Source of the DNA: Isoetes taiwanensis
Lineage: Eukaryota > Streptophyta > Lycopodiopsida > Isoetales > Isoetaceae
Direction of reading: 5' to 3'
Assembly: GCA_021234155.1 (NCBI GenBank)
Contig: JAJEKV010000160.1
Span: forward strand, 124,001 to 188,000
DNA length: 64,000 bases
Made by a program: the position numbers and the translations under genes. The notes under the pieces are model-generated. The model worked only from the letters and a program-made list of their open reading frames with translations. It had not been told where the DNA came from and made no database searches. Positions 36,000 to 48,440 of the stretch are shown in pieces (within the stretch, counting starts at the first letter, position 1; the number at the start of each line of letters is the position of its first letter).

Positions 36000-36660
36000 G
36001 GTAACTTGTGTTTTCATTCTACAGGCCCATAATGCATCAAGCACACCCTTATCCCAACTGGCCCTATTAGCGCTATAAATCTTCTGGCCATTATATTACA
36101 TAGAGTTTTATTGGTTCTTTCAATCCGCTGTATTAGTTTGGGATGATAGGGTGTACTCTTTCTATGGGCTATGGCGAGCTGCTCACCATGTAGCTTACCT
36201 ACATCATTGATAAAGTGTGAACCTCTATCACTAACCAACTCTATGACAACCAAAACCTAGTAAATGATGTTTTCTATATAAGAAAGTTGCTACACTAGCC
36301 GCATTTGGGGCATTTCTGGTCGCTTTTGCCTCAACCCATTTGCAACATAACCGCGGCACACCAATATATACTCACAACGGGTTTGAGTCGAAGGGAGGAT
36401 TAATGGGACCTACAAAATCTATCCCCATTTTTCAAAAGGTAATATGGGAACTATCGGGTTCGTGAGGCATAGAATCTCGCCTAGTAGGCCACCCAATCTT
36501 TTGGCAAAGGTCACAATGTTTTACCCGGATTGTTACATCATGGTACAAATCCAGGCCACCACACAACCAAAGATTTAACACCTCTTTAGCGCAAGTGATA
36601 TCCTGGGCAGCGCGAAATGACCTCCTCCAGGGAATCACATGGCAAGCTCTAATGACCTTT
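36000..36660 (-). pseudogene. retrotransposon integrase, decayed
   Basis: Minus-strand order fits a Gypsy integrase. A zinc-binding part ends in HCDLCQKIGWPTRRD (within 36638-36432). FEKWGIDFVGPI (about 36432-36404) carries the first catalytic Asp. ELVSDRGSHFIND carries the second, and IERTNKTLCNI (within 36253-36014) carries the catalytic Glu. Frames are broken between 36432 and 36253 and after 36014. The enzyme would insert element cDNA into the genome. No chromodomain is recognised downstream. Confidence 0.75.
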
Positions 36661-38320
36661 GCACTTCATGAGGGAATATGCATCTACGCTAGATATCATC
36701 TTTACCTACCCTATACAAGGTTCCGCCAAAGAAAGTGAAAGGTTTACATTTTTGAATTAATCTTTTCCTTTCTATGGCTCTTTATATATCATCCGGAAAT
36801 TCTACCAAAGGAAAGGAATTCGCCACATCAACATACCATTCGAACTCGCAAATACCATAAAACAAGTTAGCATCGTGCAAGCTATCTTTTACCCCTTTAT
36901 CAAGTAGAATCACTCAATCAAGCGATAAATGGTCACAGGTGCATGATTTTCCTCGGTTTTACAATTATAATGAAATTGAAACTCTTGCAAATATGAGTGT
37001 TCATCTAGTTATTCTTCCCGCTCTGCAAGGTTTTAAAATTAAATATCTCAATGCTTGGTGGTCAACAAAAATACAAATTCTTTTTCCCACAAATAGTGGC
37101 TTAAACTTTATAATTGAATAAATCATGCCCAATCCTTCCCTTTCTTCGGTTGTTGAATAATTCTTTTCTGCATTAGACAACTGGATTTACTCAGTGGCAA
37201 TAAATTGATGATCCCACCCATCTTGTTGTGGTTGTGACAAAAATACTTCCTATTGCATATCCCTCAAGAGTCTACATGGACATGAAATCTCTTCCCAATT
37301 AGGAAAAACTAAGTATGGGTGCAAAGCATAGTGCTTCTTTAAACTTGTAAATGCTTTTTTGACATTCTTGTGTCCACTCCATATTCTTTCCCTTTAAGGA
37401 GTGCGCTAATGGTAAAGCCTATTAGCATAATATCTTATGAATCTTCACATGATACCCTATATGCCCAAGAAATGCTTGTAATTGCTTAATGTTAGTAGGT
37501 GGCTCCCAATTCAAATAACTTTTAGTCTTATCGTGTGGTCAATTGCAAATACTCCCTTGCCCTAAATGATCCTGTACTCCAACAACGCCCCATGGGTAAC
37601 TCCAAACAAACATTTCATAGGGTTTAGAGATATACCATATTCCTCGGCATTTCATAAAGCATAACTGAAGCTTCCATGTTCTTGCCTCGTACTAAAACAC
37701 GTAAATCATCAAGAAACACTTCCATAAAGTTCTTTAGATAATCTTAAATGCACCCGTGAACTACCCTTTGAAAGTGGCAGGGCATTACACAACCCGGTCG
37801 GCATAACCTTATACATGTAGCACCCCCATTCCGGGTGATACAAATGTGGTTTTTCCCTATCTTCCTTGGCAATACTCACCGGGTTGTACCCACTGAACCC
37901 GTCAAGAAAAGAATAGTACCTGCGCTGTGCAACCTAACTGTTAACGCTATCGCTGAAAGGAACAGGAAACCCATCCTTAATGGTGGGCAGATTTAATTTT
38001 CTATAGTCCACACACCCTTAATTTTTAGACTTCTTTGGAACTATAACTATTGTGTAATAACCACTCACTAGTTTCCAATCGGGTTCAATAAACTTAGCTT
38101 AATTAAATTATCCAAACCTCTTCCCCTTACTCACCTTTGAGTAATGAGGGTTCACATCCCGTAGGGTCGCTGCCTTATAAGTAGCTTTTGTGTTAGCTTT
38201 CAAGTACAATTCTAATGCAAGTGATATACCTTCGGGATCCCTACAATACCCATGCAAAGACATCCTTAAACTCCATGAGGAGATCCTTATATTCTTTATG
38301 TTCTTTTACTGTGATTTCAA
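36661..38320 (-). pseudogene. retrotransposon reverse transcriptase and RNase H, decayed
   Basis: CVDYRKLNLPTIKDGFPVPF (38016-37960) is the conserved entry motif of Gypsy RT, followed by FLDGFSGYNPVSIAKED (about 37920-37860). MEVFLDDLRVLVRG (about 37722-37680) is the catalytic box, with FLDD in place of the usual YxDD-type sequence. Further down (about 37400-37200) pieces such as LHPYLVFPNWEE match the start of the RNase H region. Stops and frame changes are frequent. The protease before RT was not recognised. Confidence 0.75.
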
Positions 38321-39989
38321 GTTTTCCTAATCGTATTCATCTTGCCCTCCCCGGCGCACCTTAAATCTAACTCCATCATAAGTGGACGGGTTAGCATTTG
38401 TTGACTTCCTTGGATGCACAATAAATACCGGAGGGGGTTTCTTTTTAGCTTTCCTCTCTCTCAAATTTTGAGAAGTACTCTGTGATATCTCTCCTCTTCT
38501 TTCTTCCTTTTATAGTTTCATTACTTCTGACATTTATGCAGCAAAAAACATTTAAGCACAATTCATCCATTCCTTCTATAGCCAATAAGCTGATGAAGTA
38601 TATCACTCCTCATTGTTAGTTTTTCATAACCCTCTTTGCTCTATATAAACTCTGGTCTACTTCTATTTCATTATTATTTCAAGTATCATCTTTCTACATC
38701 ATCATCATTATTATCAACATGCATATCTTCAATCGAGTAGAACTCAGTATCACGGTCATTGTCATCCTTATTACTGTATTGAATATGAATCTCATCTTGA
38801 TTAAATTTATTCTATCTCCAATTTGCAAATATCTCAGAGGACTAATCATATGAAATATGCTTGCATTAAACTATGGCCTTCCTAAATAACAATGGATAAG
38901 TGCATGCATCTATTTGGTATCTTTAAAATGACATAATCCACAAAAGAAAGTCACACCAAAGAATTAAGGTTTTAATCCCAAAGAACTAATCCCCAAAGGT
39001 GTTACCTTCTCGCTGATCACCATCCTCACTATAAAACCCTCATGTGCGCTAGCCTGCAAATCTAGCCTCCATACCTCGTGCATATACTGTTCACGCCTCG
39101 AGCCTCATCAATAGTGCACTCTCAGATCACCTCACCACTTATTTCCCATACATCCGTAATAAGGTGAACTCCAGAGACTGCAATTATAGTCATAATTGAT
39201 AAACTACTTTATGACTTTTAGAATATGCCAAGACTAATTTTACTACAACTAGAGTTTATTTGCAATAATTGTTTGAATGTTAAGGAAGGACTTTTATTTC
39301 CAAATCCTTCAAAATAATGTCAGGTTGTTCTTCCTTTAAATTCAAACTCTAGTGTACTTTACGCTTAATTTTATCCTCAGATTTTCTTTTATTAGACTAA
39401 ATCATTACTAAAATTTCTTTAACTTCCATGGGATGGGGAGTTGGTCAATATCTTCAAACAACGCCTGGCTCCCAACCTCACTGACTTCAATATCCCTTCA
39501 TTTCATCACATGTGCTTCATTTTCTTCTTCTCCGAAGTCTTCTTGCCCTACCTAGTCTCCACAACATAACTTGGGATATATTAACTTCCTGCTTCCACAT
39601 ACAATAACTCACTATCTACCACCACTTCCTTTCCCTTATATTAAAGATGGGCCCCTTGGCCTTTAATTTGTGAGGGACAATTTTCTTGGCTATGAGGCCT
39701 TGGGTTTAAAGTGCATCCCTACAAGGGCTTGATATCCAACTTGTCTCAGGATTAGGACAATGAGGTGCTATATGACGCCATCTCTCCAATATCACCCAGG
39801 CACATTGGGTGGGAGGGCCTCTTCTATAACTTAGGACGATTTTGCCTTCCACGCTGGTAGCAGGTATAAGCCGCAGGATAAAAGGGCTGTGCTTGGGATA
39901 AGTAGGGGGAGGGGTATTAGGGTTAGCTTCATCTCCAAAATAGAATCTTTCCTCAGAGGGGTGATTAGTTTTACCACACTTTTACAAGG

Positions 39990-40950
39990 AATTGCAGGTT
40001 TTATGTGAGTAGGACACCTGCATGGTAAATGGCCATAACCCTTGCATTTCACACACCACATGTTGTCCTCCCATTGTTTACTTGTGGCTTATTACTCATC
40101 ACACCTCTACCCAATTCAATTGCATCTCGCTCATTTTATTAGTAAGAGTCTCCTACCACCTTTCAACTTTTATCAACCCTTCCTATGGTTGGCTTTGTTA
40201 TTGGGGCAATTCACTCCCCTAATGTGGCTAGCCTACTACACCCATATGGTACCCAAGTCACAGGGCGTGACACCCAACATTCCCAAGTGAGGGGCTTGCT
40301 AAAGGGGTTCTAGGAGGGTTCTTGAGGGCTACCCCACCCAAATACGTGTATGCATAATCAACCCGGGATTATAATGACATGGGCCATAGTTAGCTGTTTG
40401 GCTTGTTCTACTAGAATGAATCTTGATGGTACTTTCTAAATCTGGTCGGGCTTGACCCTTTAGTGAAAAGCCCAAATCCTAGTGGTAACCTATCATTTGT
40501 AAAGTATCTTACTTGATCCTCACAAGAATCAGGGTGGGTTTCTCTTTGGCTACCAACCGCCTAAACTCAAAGACATAGCTCTCAGACTTTCATTAGGCAA
40601 AGAAGCCGTGAAATATGTTAGCTCATCATTTATTCTTTCTTGAAGGCCAATAGGCCTAAAGGCCTTTTAAAAAATGCTTTCTAAGGTCATCCTAAGTCAA
40701 AAAGGGGTAATACTCCTAGAGGTTCTTATACCATTCCATTGCCCCATCCTCTAAGGTTGCTCCCAAACAAATGGGTAAGTCTTTCAAGATACTATCTTCT
40801 TTGATTGGCCTCACTAATAGTCGTAAATGATTGAATGTGAGACCAGCCTCCCCTTTAAAGGTGAAAAGGTTGGGTATTTCATTTTAGAAGTTTTAAGAGC
40901 TGCCATGGGATTAAGAATCAAGTATTAGGAAGGAGCAATAACCGGGTTTC
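39990..40950 (-). pseudogene. retrotransposon gag with CCHC zinc knuckle, decayed
   Basis: A capsid-like piece GATLEDGAMEWYKNL (about 40770-40720) matches the retrotransposon gag pattern. It is followed by CVKCKGYGHLPCRC (about 40055-40010), a C-x2-C-x4-H-x4-C zinc knuckle that binds element RNA. The knuckle frame stays open to 39831. The piece between is broken by stops. Confidence 0.65.
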
Positions 40951-41575
40951 CTCTTCTACTACTTCCTGTGGCTAGAGGGTATGGTGCTACCGCTACTAAA
41001 CCCTTGCTCTACTAATGCCTCTTCTTCTTCTTCCAAGACTTGCTCTCTTTTAATTCTTCTTTTGTTCCCTAAACTCTAGTCTAGCACTAGCCGCTCGCAA
41101 AATTTTTGCTTCCTCTCTATGCCTCTTCTTCTCCTTTCAAAGATTCAAAGTTCCAATTCATGCAAAAACTTTAATTACCGAACAAATAACTTTTTTAATT
41201 ACGAGGTGGATGCCCTCTTGGCTTACAAATTCTTCAAATGAAGATCGGGCTTCTAAGTCTTCTACAAATTCCTTCGGTTCCCAACCATCCAGAATTGGTC
41301 AGTGGTTCCTCCCGCATGGTCCACCGCCTCCCAACTACTATTAGGTTGAATTCTCTTACGAGGATTATTTAAATAAGTACTTTGTGCTTAGTGATGGGTA
41401 AATGTACAATTTTCCATTCCTCAAGCCATTATACATCCAACAAAAATTTAATAAATTTTATTTTATTTTATTTATTCTTTTTTTTTTTTTTTTCAAAATA
41501 TAACAAAAATTCAAAAGTTGTACTCATTATTCACAACACGACACCCTTTAGTTAATTTCTAATGCCCTCACTAAA

Positions 41576-43128
41576 TGTTGGTCGTCAACTCTTACCCCAA
41601 GCCCGGCTGTAGTTCTTAGGCAATGGATGACAAAATAATAATAATTTAATGACAAAGAAAAATATGTAATTCCGTTAATTACTTACGCCAAATACACTAA
41701 TAAATCTAGGCTCATAGCTTCCGTTATACCCCTTAAGCCTAGCCGCACCGCTTTCCCTTTTTACTCCTTGCATTAATTATTATGTGAGTGCAAACTCGTG
41801 AATATTTATTATCCTTGATTTGTCTTAGCATCACATGGTCTTAGAGTAATGTTCTCCTTGTTATTTTAATTTTATCTTTTTTCTTTTTATGTATGGGGAA
41901 ATCAAAAGGTTTAACTTATTACTTATAGGAAATTGTTGGAACTTAAGTAAAATTGTTAGATTTAGTTAAACACTTAGTTAGGTTTCACGTTGACAATTTT
42001 GTTTAGTAAAACTCGCTCGTGAAGGTAGCCACCAAAGAAATCCGCACCGGCAATCGATTCAATTCTCCTCTCGCTTGCTTTGTTTGTATTTTCTTCTCAA
42101 AGTTAAGCAATCACCCGATGATGCTTTCTCGCAGTAATACATAGCCTTCCATTCTTTGCCCAAAAGTAAGCAATCGATCTGGCTTTAGGGTATGGCAATA
42201 CGATGGAGCAAAAGCGGCTCGGATCCATGGCTGGGAACAAGAGATGGATAGGATATGGACGGAAGAGGTTAGAACAAAAAACGCTTAAAATGGTGCATGG
42301 CAGACCGGCAGTTGAACCGCAGCAGCAAAACGATATGGCAACATGATCCGGCTTTGCGTGCTCTATCTTCCAAGCATGGGCGTTGTATGGCAAAGGACCA
42401 AAGAATTCGCTTCCCGCCTTCCCCGATGAGTAGTTTATAGCAGTAACTACAGAGAGGATTAGGAAATGAAAAGAAGACATATGATTTTTCTTTATCTCAA
42501 TTTTATTCATTCCATTTAGATTCTTATTATAACTTAATACTCTTACGCGATTCAAGACAATATAAAAGATGCACAGTATCACAAAGGATTTCCTTCGTGG
42601 TAAATCCTTGGAAAAACTTGCCGCCAATACAAATTCCATTGCACTTATTTAACTTAGATTTCCTTCACAACACTCACACACAGCATCATCATAAACTAGA
42701 AAGGAAGACATCATGCACACGCAATGATGGACTGTGACCATACCAGACGCTGTGCAATCAGAGAGCGACTCCGCACAGTACAAAAAGGTAGTTTTTTTCA
42801 TTCACGCTTGTTTTCTCCTTATACAATTCCATAAAATCTGACCTTTAAAAATACAATCTTTTGCCTCCTCCATGGGAAAACTTCCTTTAGCTCCAAGATC
42901 TTTGACACTCATCAATCCAAAAATATGGTCTCCTCCAATCAAATCATGAAGCCCTTACCACTAAAATTGAATTTCTAATGGTCTTCACAATATAAGCATC
43001 AAAATCTTCAAAATAACCTTGTAACTATGCACTTTGGCCGATTTTGAGCCCATACTGCCTTCATTGCAGCCTTCTTCACATCAAGCTTCACCTAAAAATC
43101 AAAATTCTGCTTGTGTTGACCGCCCACA
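41576..43128 (-). repeat. 5' LTR of the Gypsy element
   Basis: Partner of the LTR at 33099-34668, about 1.55 kb. It begins on the plus strand with tgttggtcgtcaa and ends with accgcccaca, giving TG...CA ends on the minus strand. Numerous small insertions and deletions relative to the partner indicate an old insertion or uneven sequence quality. Confidence 0.85.
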
Positions 43129-43359
43129 ATCAAGCTTGGAGAAAAATGGGTAATACTTGAATGCCATGTATATAAGAATGCATACATGCAATCATCAATT
43201 GAATCCATTTGCCATGGAAATAATTTGTTTGTCTTCATGTTATTGTGCTTTTAGTAATTAATATTTAGGCCCATGTTTTAATGGCGTTTGTTTTAGTTAG
43301 GGCCTCATAGCTGCACTTTTTTTATATAAATAATCAACACACAACTACTCTTCTTGTTG
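43129..43359. other. right flank of the Gypsy element
   Basis: AT-rich, without coding features. The start (gagaaaaatgggtaata..catgtatata) resembles the left flank of the element at about 33020-33060, hinting that the insertion lies within a repeat or that flank sequence was duplicated. Confidence 0.35.
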
Positions 43360-43478
43360 GGTTTAGTGGCTAGTCCATTGTTAGCAATTAAGAGATCTTG
43401 TGTTCAAGTCTCCGGGGTCCGCTATATGTCCTCATGATGCCGCCTAATGTGCATGACGAAAATACTATCTATCTATTA
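43360..43478 (+). mobile_element. tRNA-derived SINE, short copy
   Basis: A region with tttagtggctag (weak A box) and a perfect B box (gttcaagtc, 43402-43410) is followed by a short body and gcatgacgaaaatactatct with a tatctatt tail. The 3' end matches the SINE at 23061-23280. The body is about 100 bases shorter, so it is internally deleted or belongs to a subfamily. Confidence 0.65.
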
Positions 43479-43502
43479 ACATTATTAACATAAACCATTG
43501 CA

Positions 43503-43780
43503 TTTAACACATTTAAATTGTGGACCCCCTTAAACCCCTTTGGGTGCATATTCACATCGGGGGCCATTCTAGCAACGAGGCCGCCGGATGGGCATATTTG
43601 CCCTTTTATTCCAAGATCCTAGACCTGCATAAGGAAGCATCCTCGCTTAGGTATGCATGTACAAGTTTTTGTATAATCGTGACATTAAGGTTTGCAAAAT
43701 ATTATAAGGTTTGAGAGAATGTACTTAATGGTGTTAATTTTGTACATGTATTGTGAATATGTATTGTGAATATGCACCCC
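43503..43780. mobile_element. MITE-like element, copy 3
   Basis: The left end (taaattgtggacccccttaa, then acccctttgg, then gggtgcatattcac) is the inverse of the right end of copy 1. The right end gtgaatatgcacccc (about 43766-43780) is inverted relative to its own left end. The interior gcaaaatattataaggtttg aligns with copies 1 and 2. Two tandem tattgtgaatatg words sit before the right end. There is no coding capacity. Confidence 0.6.
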
Positions 43781-44127
43781 GCAGAATATCCGCGATTGTC
43801 TAAGAGGATCTAGTGCCATTATCTTCTAGGTCATCTTTAACAGAATTTTCAAGCAATACCATGACAAAAATGACAACGGGTTTCTATCGCCAGTATCAAA
43901 ACATGTACCGTGGCACACACAGTAAATAAGTGAATGCAAGATTGAGCCAGCCCGCTCTCTCTTCCGGGCCAAATGGCTCAAGCATCCCCACTCCACAACG
44001 CAGAAAAGAATTTAACTTGCTGTGGAAGAATAGGCTCTGTAAAATACAAAGCATATCCTAGGATATTCTAGCATATACCTAGAATATGCCAAAAACCCAT
44101 ATACAACAGCGGCCTGCCCCCTCTAGG
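43781..44127. other. repeat-derived spacer
   Basis: Without coding features. The part 44048-44127 (agcatatcctaggat, atatgccaaaaac, ctctagggcaacccc) resembles 62010-62095 (aacatatcctatgt, atatgccataaac, cttaggggcaaccc), a further dispersed repeat that directly precedes another repeat in both places. Confidence 0.45.
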
Positions 44128-45064
44128 GCAACCCCAAAACTTCATTTGTAAAATTCATCCATCATCGTAATCCAAAGTGTAAATAAACTTGGCATGTAGA
44201 ATCCTACCGGAAACTCCGCATGCGTGTATGTTTCTCGCTCATTCTTTAGCAAAACTAATTCTATAAGCAAAAAAGAAGAAACACAAAGCAGTTGAGAAGC
44301 CTGCACTCCTGCAGCCAAACAATACCACATTAGCATGAAAATGGTGTAATGTGGAAGGGCCAAAAGGCATAATTGGCTTCTCGGTTCATCACCGTCACCA
44401 TCTCAGTATTTCCTTTGCTCATTAATTAGAAGAAGGCAAAAATGGACTATAAAATGAATTTGCAGACTCAAATGTATATTATCAAATGTATAAATCAAAT
44501 GAATAGAGTAAATCTATTAAACTTCTATTATTGCTAAAGTCTCATAGTATAGCTTAAACTTGCCCATGATAAACCCCATATAGCTCTCTCAATTTTAAGA
44601 GCAAACCTTATTGCATGTCTTCATATATATGTCTGAAGTATAAGAGCACGTCTTACTATGGTCCAAGTTCTCATGTGCCTCATGCAAGCGGGCGCAAGAA
44701 TGCCATCCTGACCTTAAATGAGCATCCATATAAACTTTTATAATCGCCTTTCGCCCGGTGAAAACCGCTTGTGTGTAATAATGTATTATTTAAATCCGCC
44801 TAATACTCCAAGATATGGAAAATTCCTTGAATAGTTCTTTTCGCCTATGTCGAGCATTCATATCCATCCGTTTTGCTATCTTAAACTCTCAATGAATCAC
44901 CTTTACCTTTGAATGTATGAAGGAAATGTTCCATCTCGCAGTCAAGTTCCTAAATCGCAAACTCCCAAAGAAAATCATGTGGTTTTACAGCCTGTAAGCC
45001 AGGAGGCAAACCGCCCGCCCATAGCTCTGACTTCTAGCCTTTTTACTTTTAAAAATGTAATAAG

Positions 45065-46715
45065 AATAGAATAGAATAGAATAGGAATAGGATTTTTTGT
45101 AAGGCCCACGGCTACACCAATTGGCCTATAGGACCCAAACAAAAAGTAGCAGCAGCTAGGTTTATATTGGATGTGGATTAAAAACTCCCCGCCCGGCTGG
45201 GTTTTCGTAGGGAAAACCTTAGCAAGAATAAGTATGGCCGCACTGCATAATTGTATAGGACATTTCAATACCGGCCCTAGGATCTACACAACCAGTCCTG
45301 CATCCATAACTCCCTCGGAGGTATGACCCCAACAAACCCACTCAACGCCGTATTCAATAACTCATGCAACGTGCTGGCCGTGCACTAGTAATCTCCAATA
45401 TACCACTCTTTGACATGGAAGCAACCGGGCACACCGAGGGCATGACATCTATCCTCACGGCGCCTCGGTGGCAACATCGGCAGTTTTGCTTCCTGCGGCT
45501 TCCAAGCCCAACGCCCCTGCCTCACGCGAGATGGCGTGCAACGGCGAATGGAAGCTGCAGTCTCGCGCTTCTTCAGTGGGCAACCGGGTGTACAAGTAAT
45601 CGTGTGGGCCTCTCTCGTGAGTCTAGGATTGACTTTGTTGCCGACAGCGCCTTAACGTGGCGCCGAGCATCCGCATCCTGTAGCCTCACAGGAAGGAAAG
45701 TAGCATCTAGGTACAGCCATGCCTTGTGATCTTTCTTTGCCCTTACATGTACGCAGACCGCTTGCCTCGTGACACCCCTGGGCCGTGAGAACCATCGGCT
45801 TGCTTGCCTTCCGTGTTATGCTTTCGTGCATTGGGGACCCATCACACACAAAGCAAGGCTAAACGGTATCACACATAGCCGCCCACCGAAGTAAATGATA
45901 TGGCTCCAATGCAAATGCCCATGTTGAGGTAGAAAACCCATCTCTCCGAGTAGGATCCGTATGGAACCGCGGGGATCTTTACCCCATGGGCTCATGCCAA
46001 GAAGGCGCTCGACCGCCGAGGTCATTCCGTGTGTTGAGGATATCACCTGACTCCCCGGCACTTCTCGCCCCATACAAAAGGACCAAACAGGTGGATCATG
46101 GCCCCAGTATACAACTCGCTTTGTGGCTGTTGTGCCGCATGCATACAGTGTTTTCCAACCCATGACCCGCAACCCGATGTAAGATCCTAATGGGTGGTGG
46201 TAGAGAACCCGATCCCCAAGTACTTGTGGTACCTGAGCCACCTCTACTTGTCCTTGATAAGGAATGAGGGAAGCCTTGGTCGATGGGATGATGAAACTAG
46301 CAAGACCCTAGTTTTGGCCAAGTTAACCGCATGCTGAATCGGGCGTAAAGTGTCAAGAGCATCCGTGGATTGCATGTCCTCCGAGTATAGGCCGAGGTTG
46401 ACATTGTCATGATATATGAGTTGCTGGATTGTGTGATGCATGAGATGGCGCCTGCACTTCCATGCTCGTAGAGCCAATCTTCCACCGTCACCGATAGGCC
46501 AAAGAGTGAGGAGAGGGGCAACCCCCGACGCACTCCAATACTTGGTCGACATCAACATTCCCGACGATGTGGATACGGCCCGAGCATGCCCTGTATAGCC
46601 TATATAACGATTCAAGAGGGGGGTCCCCTACCGCCGCTAGCCTCATTCCCATAACTCCGCCCCGGCACTATGTCAAAAGCTTTGCAACCACACATTATCC
46701 ACGAAAGTTTGGGTG
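45065..46715 (-). mobile_element. 5'-truncated LINE with (CTATT)n tail
   Basis: Read on the minus strand it starts at 46715 within reverse transcriptase: KAFDIVP (46683-46672) is the A box. GLPLSSLFGLSVTVEDW (about 46525-46480) is the RT motif usually seen as RQGCPLSP. YHDNVNL (46412-46398) stands where YADD is expected, so the catalytic site is lost. The 3' end reaches a tail that on the plus strand reads atagaatagaatagaatag. Copy 2 of repeat R lacks it, showing it is an insertion. The 3' UTR shares the gaaaacctt..gcaagaat word with the LINE end at 57845. Plus-strand frames here are shadows. Confidence 0.75.
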
Positions 46716-46854
46716 AAAAGTCAATATCCTATTTGCAAACTGTGAGCCAAAAATCCCTTTCATTATAGACCATATGAATACAAAGAACGATTCTCTATCT
46801 TGTAAGGTGCCAAATTAAAAGTTACAAATGGCATGCCACAGCGCAAAAGTAAAG

Positions 46855-47066
46855 ATAAATAGTAGTTTTAACGCCACCAGGGCAAGATCCAACCGACATG
46901 TAACCACACACCACACTACATTGCCTTGGCCAGTCTCAACAACCACCTTACATTGGCGTCTCATGGGATTTGACCTCAACAAGACTGTAGTGCGAGCTCA
47001 AGGCCTCAACTCGACCACATCGTTTATGAACCAGTGTGTTACCACTAGACCAAACACCTGCACGCA
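46855..47066 (-). mobile_element. tRNA-derived SINE, full-length, minus strand
   Basis: The reverse complement runs tggtctagtggtaacacac (exact A box), gagttgaggcc (B-box region), then gcaatgtagtgtggt, cttgccctggtggcgttaaa and actactatttatc. It aligns along its whole length with the SINE at 23061-23280. Copy 2 of repeat R (about 49508) shows the empty site gaagataaagaaaacac. It resembles a tRNA only in the promoter boxes, so it is a retroposon. Confidence 0.75.
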
Positions 47067-47264
47067 ACTAAGAAAACACGAAGGTGGGCAAATTATAATA
47101 CGTACATTTTCAACAAATGTCAAACATGCATGCAAAATCTTTCAATTTAATTGGTATGTGTCCATAGACAAAAACCTTTTCTATTTGCAATGATTTATTG
47201 AATATAAGGAACTAGGCCGAGTGGCATTGTAGTTTATCAAACCAAGTGGCATATGAATATTGGT

Positions 47265-47370
47265 GTTATTGCTTTAGAGTCTTTACTGCCAAGGATGGCA
47301 TTTCATAGCCACGGCCAGTTGCTTTAAAGTCTTTGTTGCCAAAGATGGCGTTTCACAGCCAAGGGCTGCT
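47265..47370. repeat. local tandem duplication, unit about 60 bp
   Basis: gctttagagtctttactgcc..ggatggcatttcatagcca is followed by gctttaaagtctttgttgcc..agatggcgtttcacagcca. The two copies start about 60 bases apart and differ at about six positions. Confidence 0.75.
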
Positions 47371-48440
47371 ATATTTATTTCAAATGCATAAAAAGTCACA
47401 TGAATTGATAGCAGCATGTCGCATTTCCACCTCCCCACGAGCATCATTTTTCAGTAAATGCATGATGGCCTACACGCCTCCTCGCTTGCATGATATTTCT
47501 TGTACTAGAATTTAAGGTCATGGTGACCAATTATTTCTTCTTCCAAGTGGTGACCAATTGAAATGTGTATCCCAATGGCAGATAACCTTTTCCATAGGCA
47601 CAAACTCGTATCCGAAATAGTCATGAATGACTTATTGTGAACCAGTATATCATTACATAAAGTTGATTTCAAACTCAGATAAACTCAATGTGCCCGTGAA
47701 AATGGAACATGAATAAGCCAAGAAATTATACTAACACTTGAGCTTAGGTACAGAGTCACCGAGGTATAATGACCGTAAATCCCTAAAAATTCAGCAACAA
47801 GCTAGCCATGACAAAACCAATTAGTAGACTCATCTACCAAGGGTCAATCTCCCAAGAGTATTATCATCCACACTAAGATCCCAAATCTATAGTGGCACTT
47901 GTATCCCAAAATATCAAAGGCCGAATATATATCCTAGACTTGAAAAGAACCGCTCGATCATTTTTAAATAATAAGACTTCTGCCATTAGACTTAAGACAA
48001 TTATACCTCAAGACAATCTTATGTTCATAAGAGTTCAGAAAAGCCTTCGGGTCATATGCATGTGTATGGTCAAAGGCCATTGTTGTTCCAATCATTTTAA
48101 GTAGAGGAACAAATAAGGATAACAAAACTCAATACCACACATAGTAAATGGCATCCATAAAGCATTATGACATTCCTTGTACACAAGCTTTGCTTACACA
48201 AAAGCTTTCTATATTACGCGTGCCCATGTATAAGGACTTTCTATGCCCCAAAGTCGCCACTATATAGTGTAATGTATATACTTTGAAAGAAGAAAGATAA
48301 GCATGACTGAACTAAAGAACAACTCTAATATTAGCGTATCATATATCTCGCTATGTGTCCGGCAATTCCATTATGGTAAATATCGTAGTTTGAAAAGAGA
48401 ATGATATTATTTTACGTGTATCTTTTGATGTAGATAACAT
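47371..48440. other. spacer between R copies, with dispersed repeat
   Basis: No gene recognised. It includes the second copy (about 47805-47945) of the repeat seen at 27825-27990. If the R copies were LTRs this would be the interior of an element of about 1.2 kb, but the R ends are not TG...CA and no primer site or polypurine tract was found. Confidence 0.4.

Larger units (their letters stand above)
33099..43128 (-). mobile_element. Ty3/Gypsy LTR retrotransposon, decayed
   Basis: Two direct repeats (33099-34668 and 41576-43128) flank about 6.9 kb. Read on the minus strand the LTR starts TGTGGGCGG and ends CAACA, and the internal order is gag (about 40950-39990), reverse transcriptase (38320-37500), RNase H region, integrase (36660-36000), a 1.3-kb spacer, a polypurine tract and the 3' LTR. 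RT before integrase places it in the Gypsy group. All domains carry stops and frameshifts. A typical primer-binding site was not recognised after the 5' LTR. No exact 5-bp target duplication is visible (tcatt against atcaa), so the ends have diverged. Confidence 0.85.
44128..47204. repeat. dispersed repeat R, copy 1, invaded by LINE and SINE
   Basis: Three segments (44128-45064, 46716-46854, 47067-47204) together match copy 2 at 48441-49642 in order: aacttcatttgtaaaattca, taaataaacttggcatgtag, ttatcaaatgtataaatcaa, gagcatccatataaactt, aatcatgtgg, tcaatatcctatttgcaaac, ttacaaatggcatgcca and accttttctatttgcaatg. The interruptions are a LINE (45065-46715) and a minus-strand SINE (46855-47066). 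Both are absent from copy 2. Confidence 0.8.

Noticed and set aside
45364-45729. 121-codon plus-strand frame
   Set aside because: It is antisense to a LINE and lies in GC-rich sequence; no motif was found.
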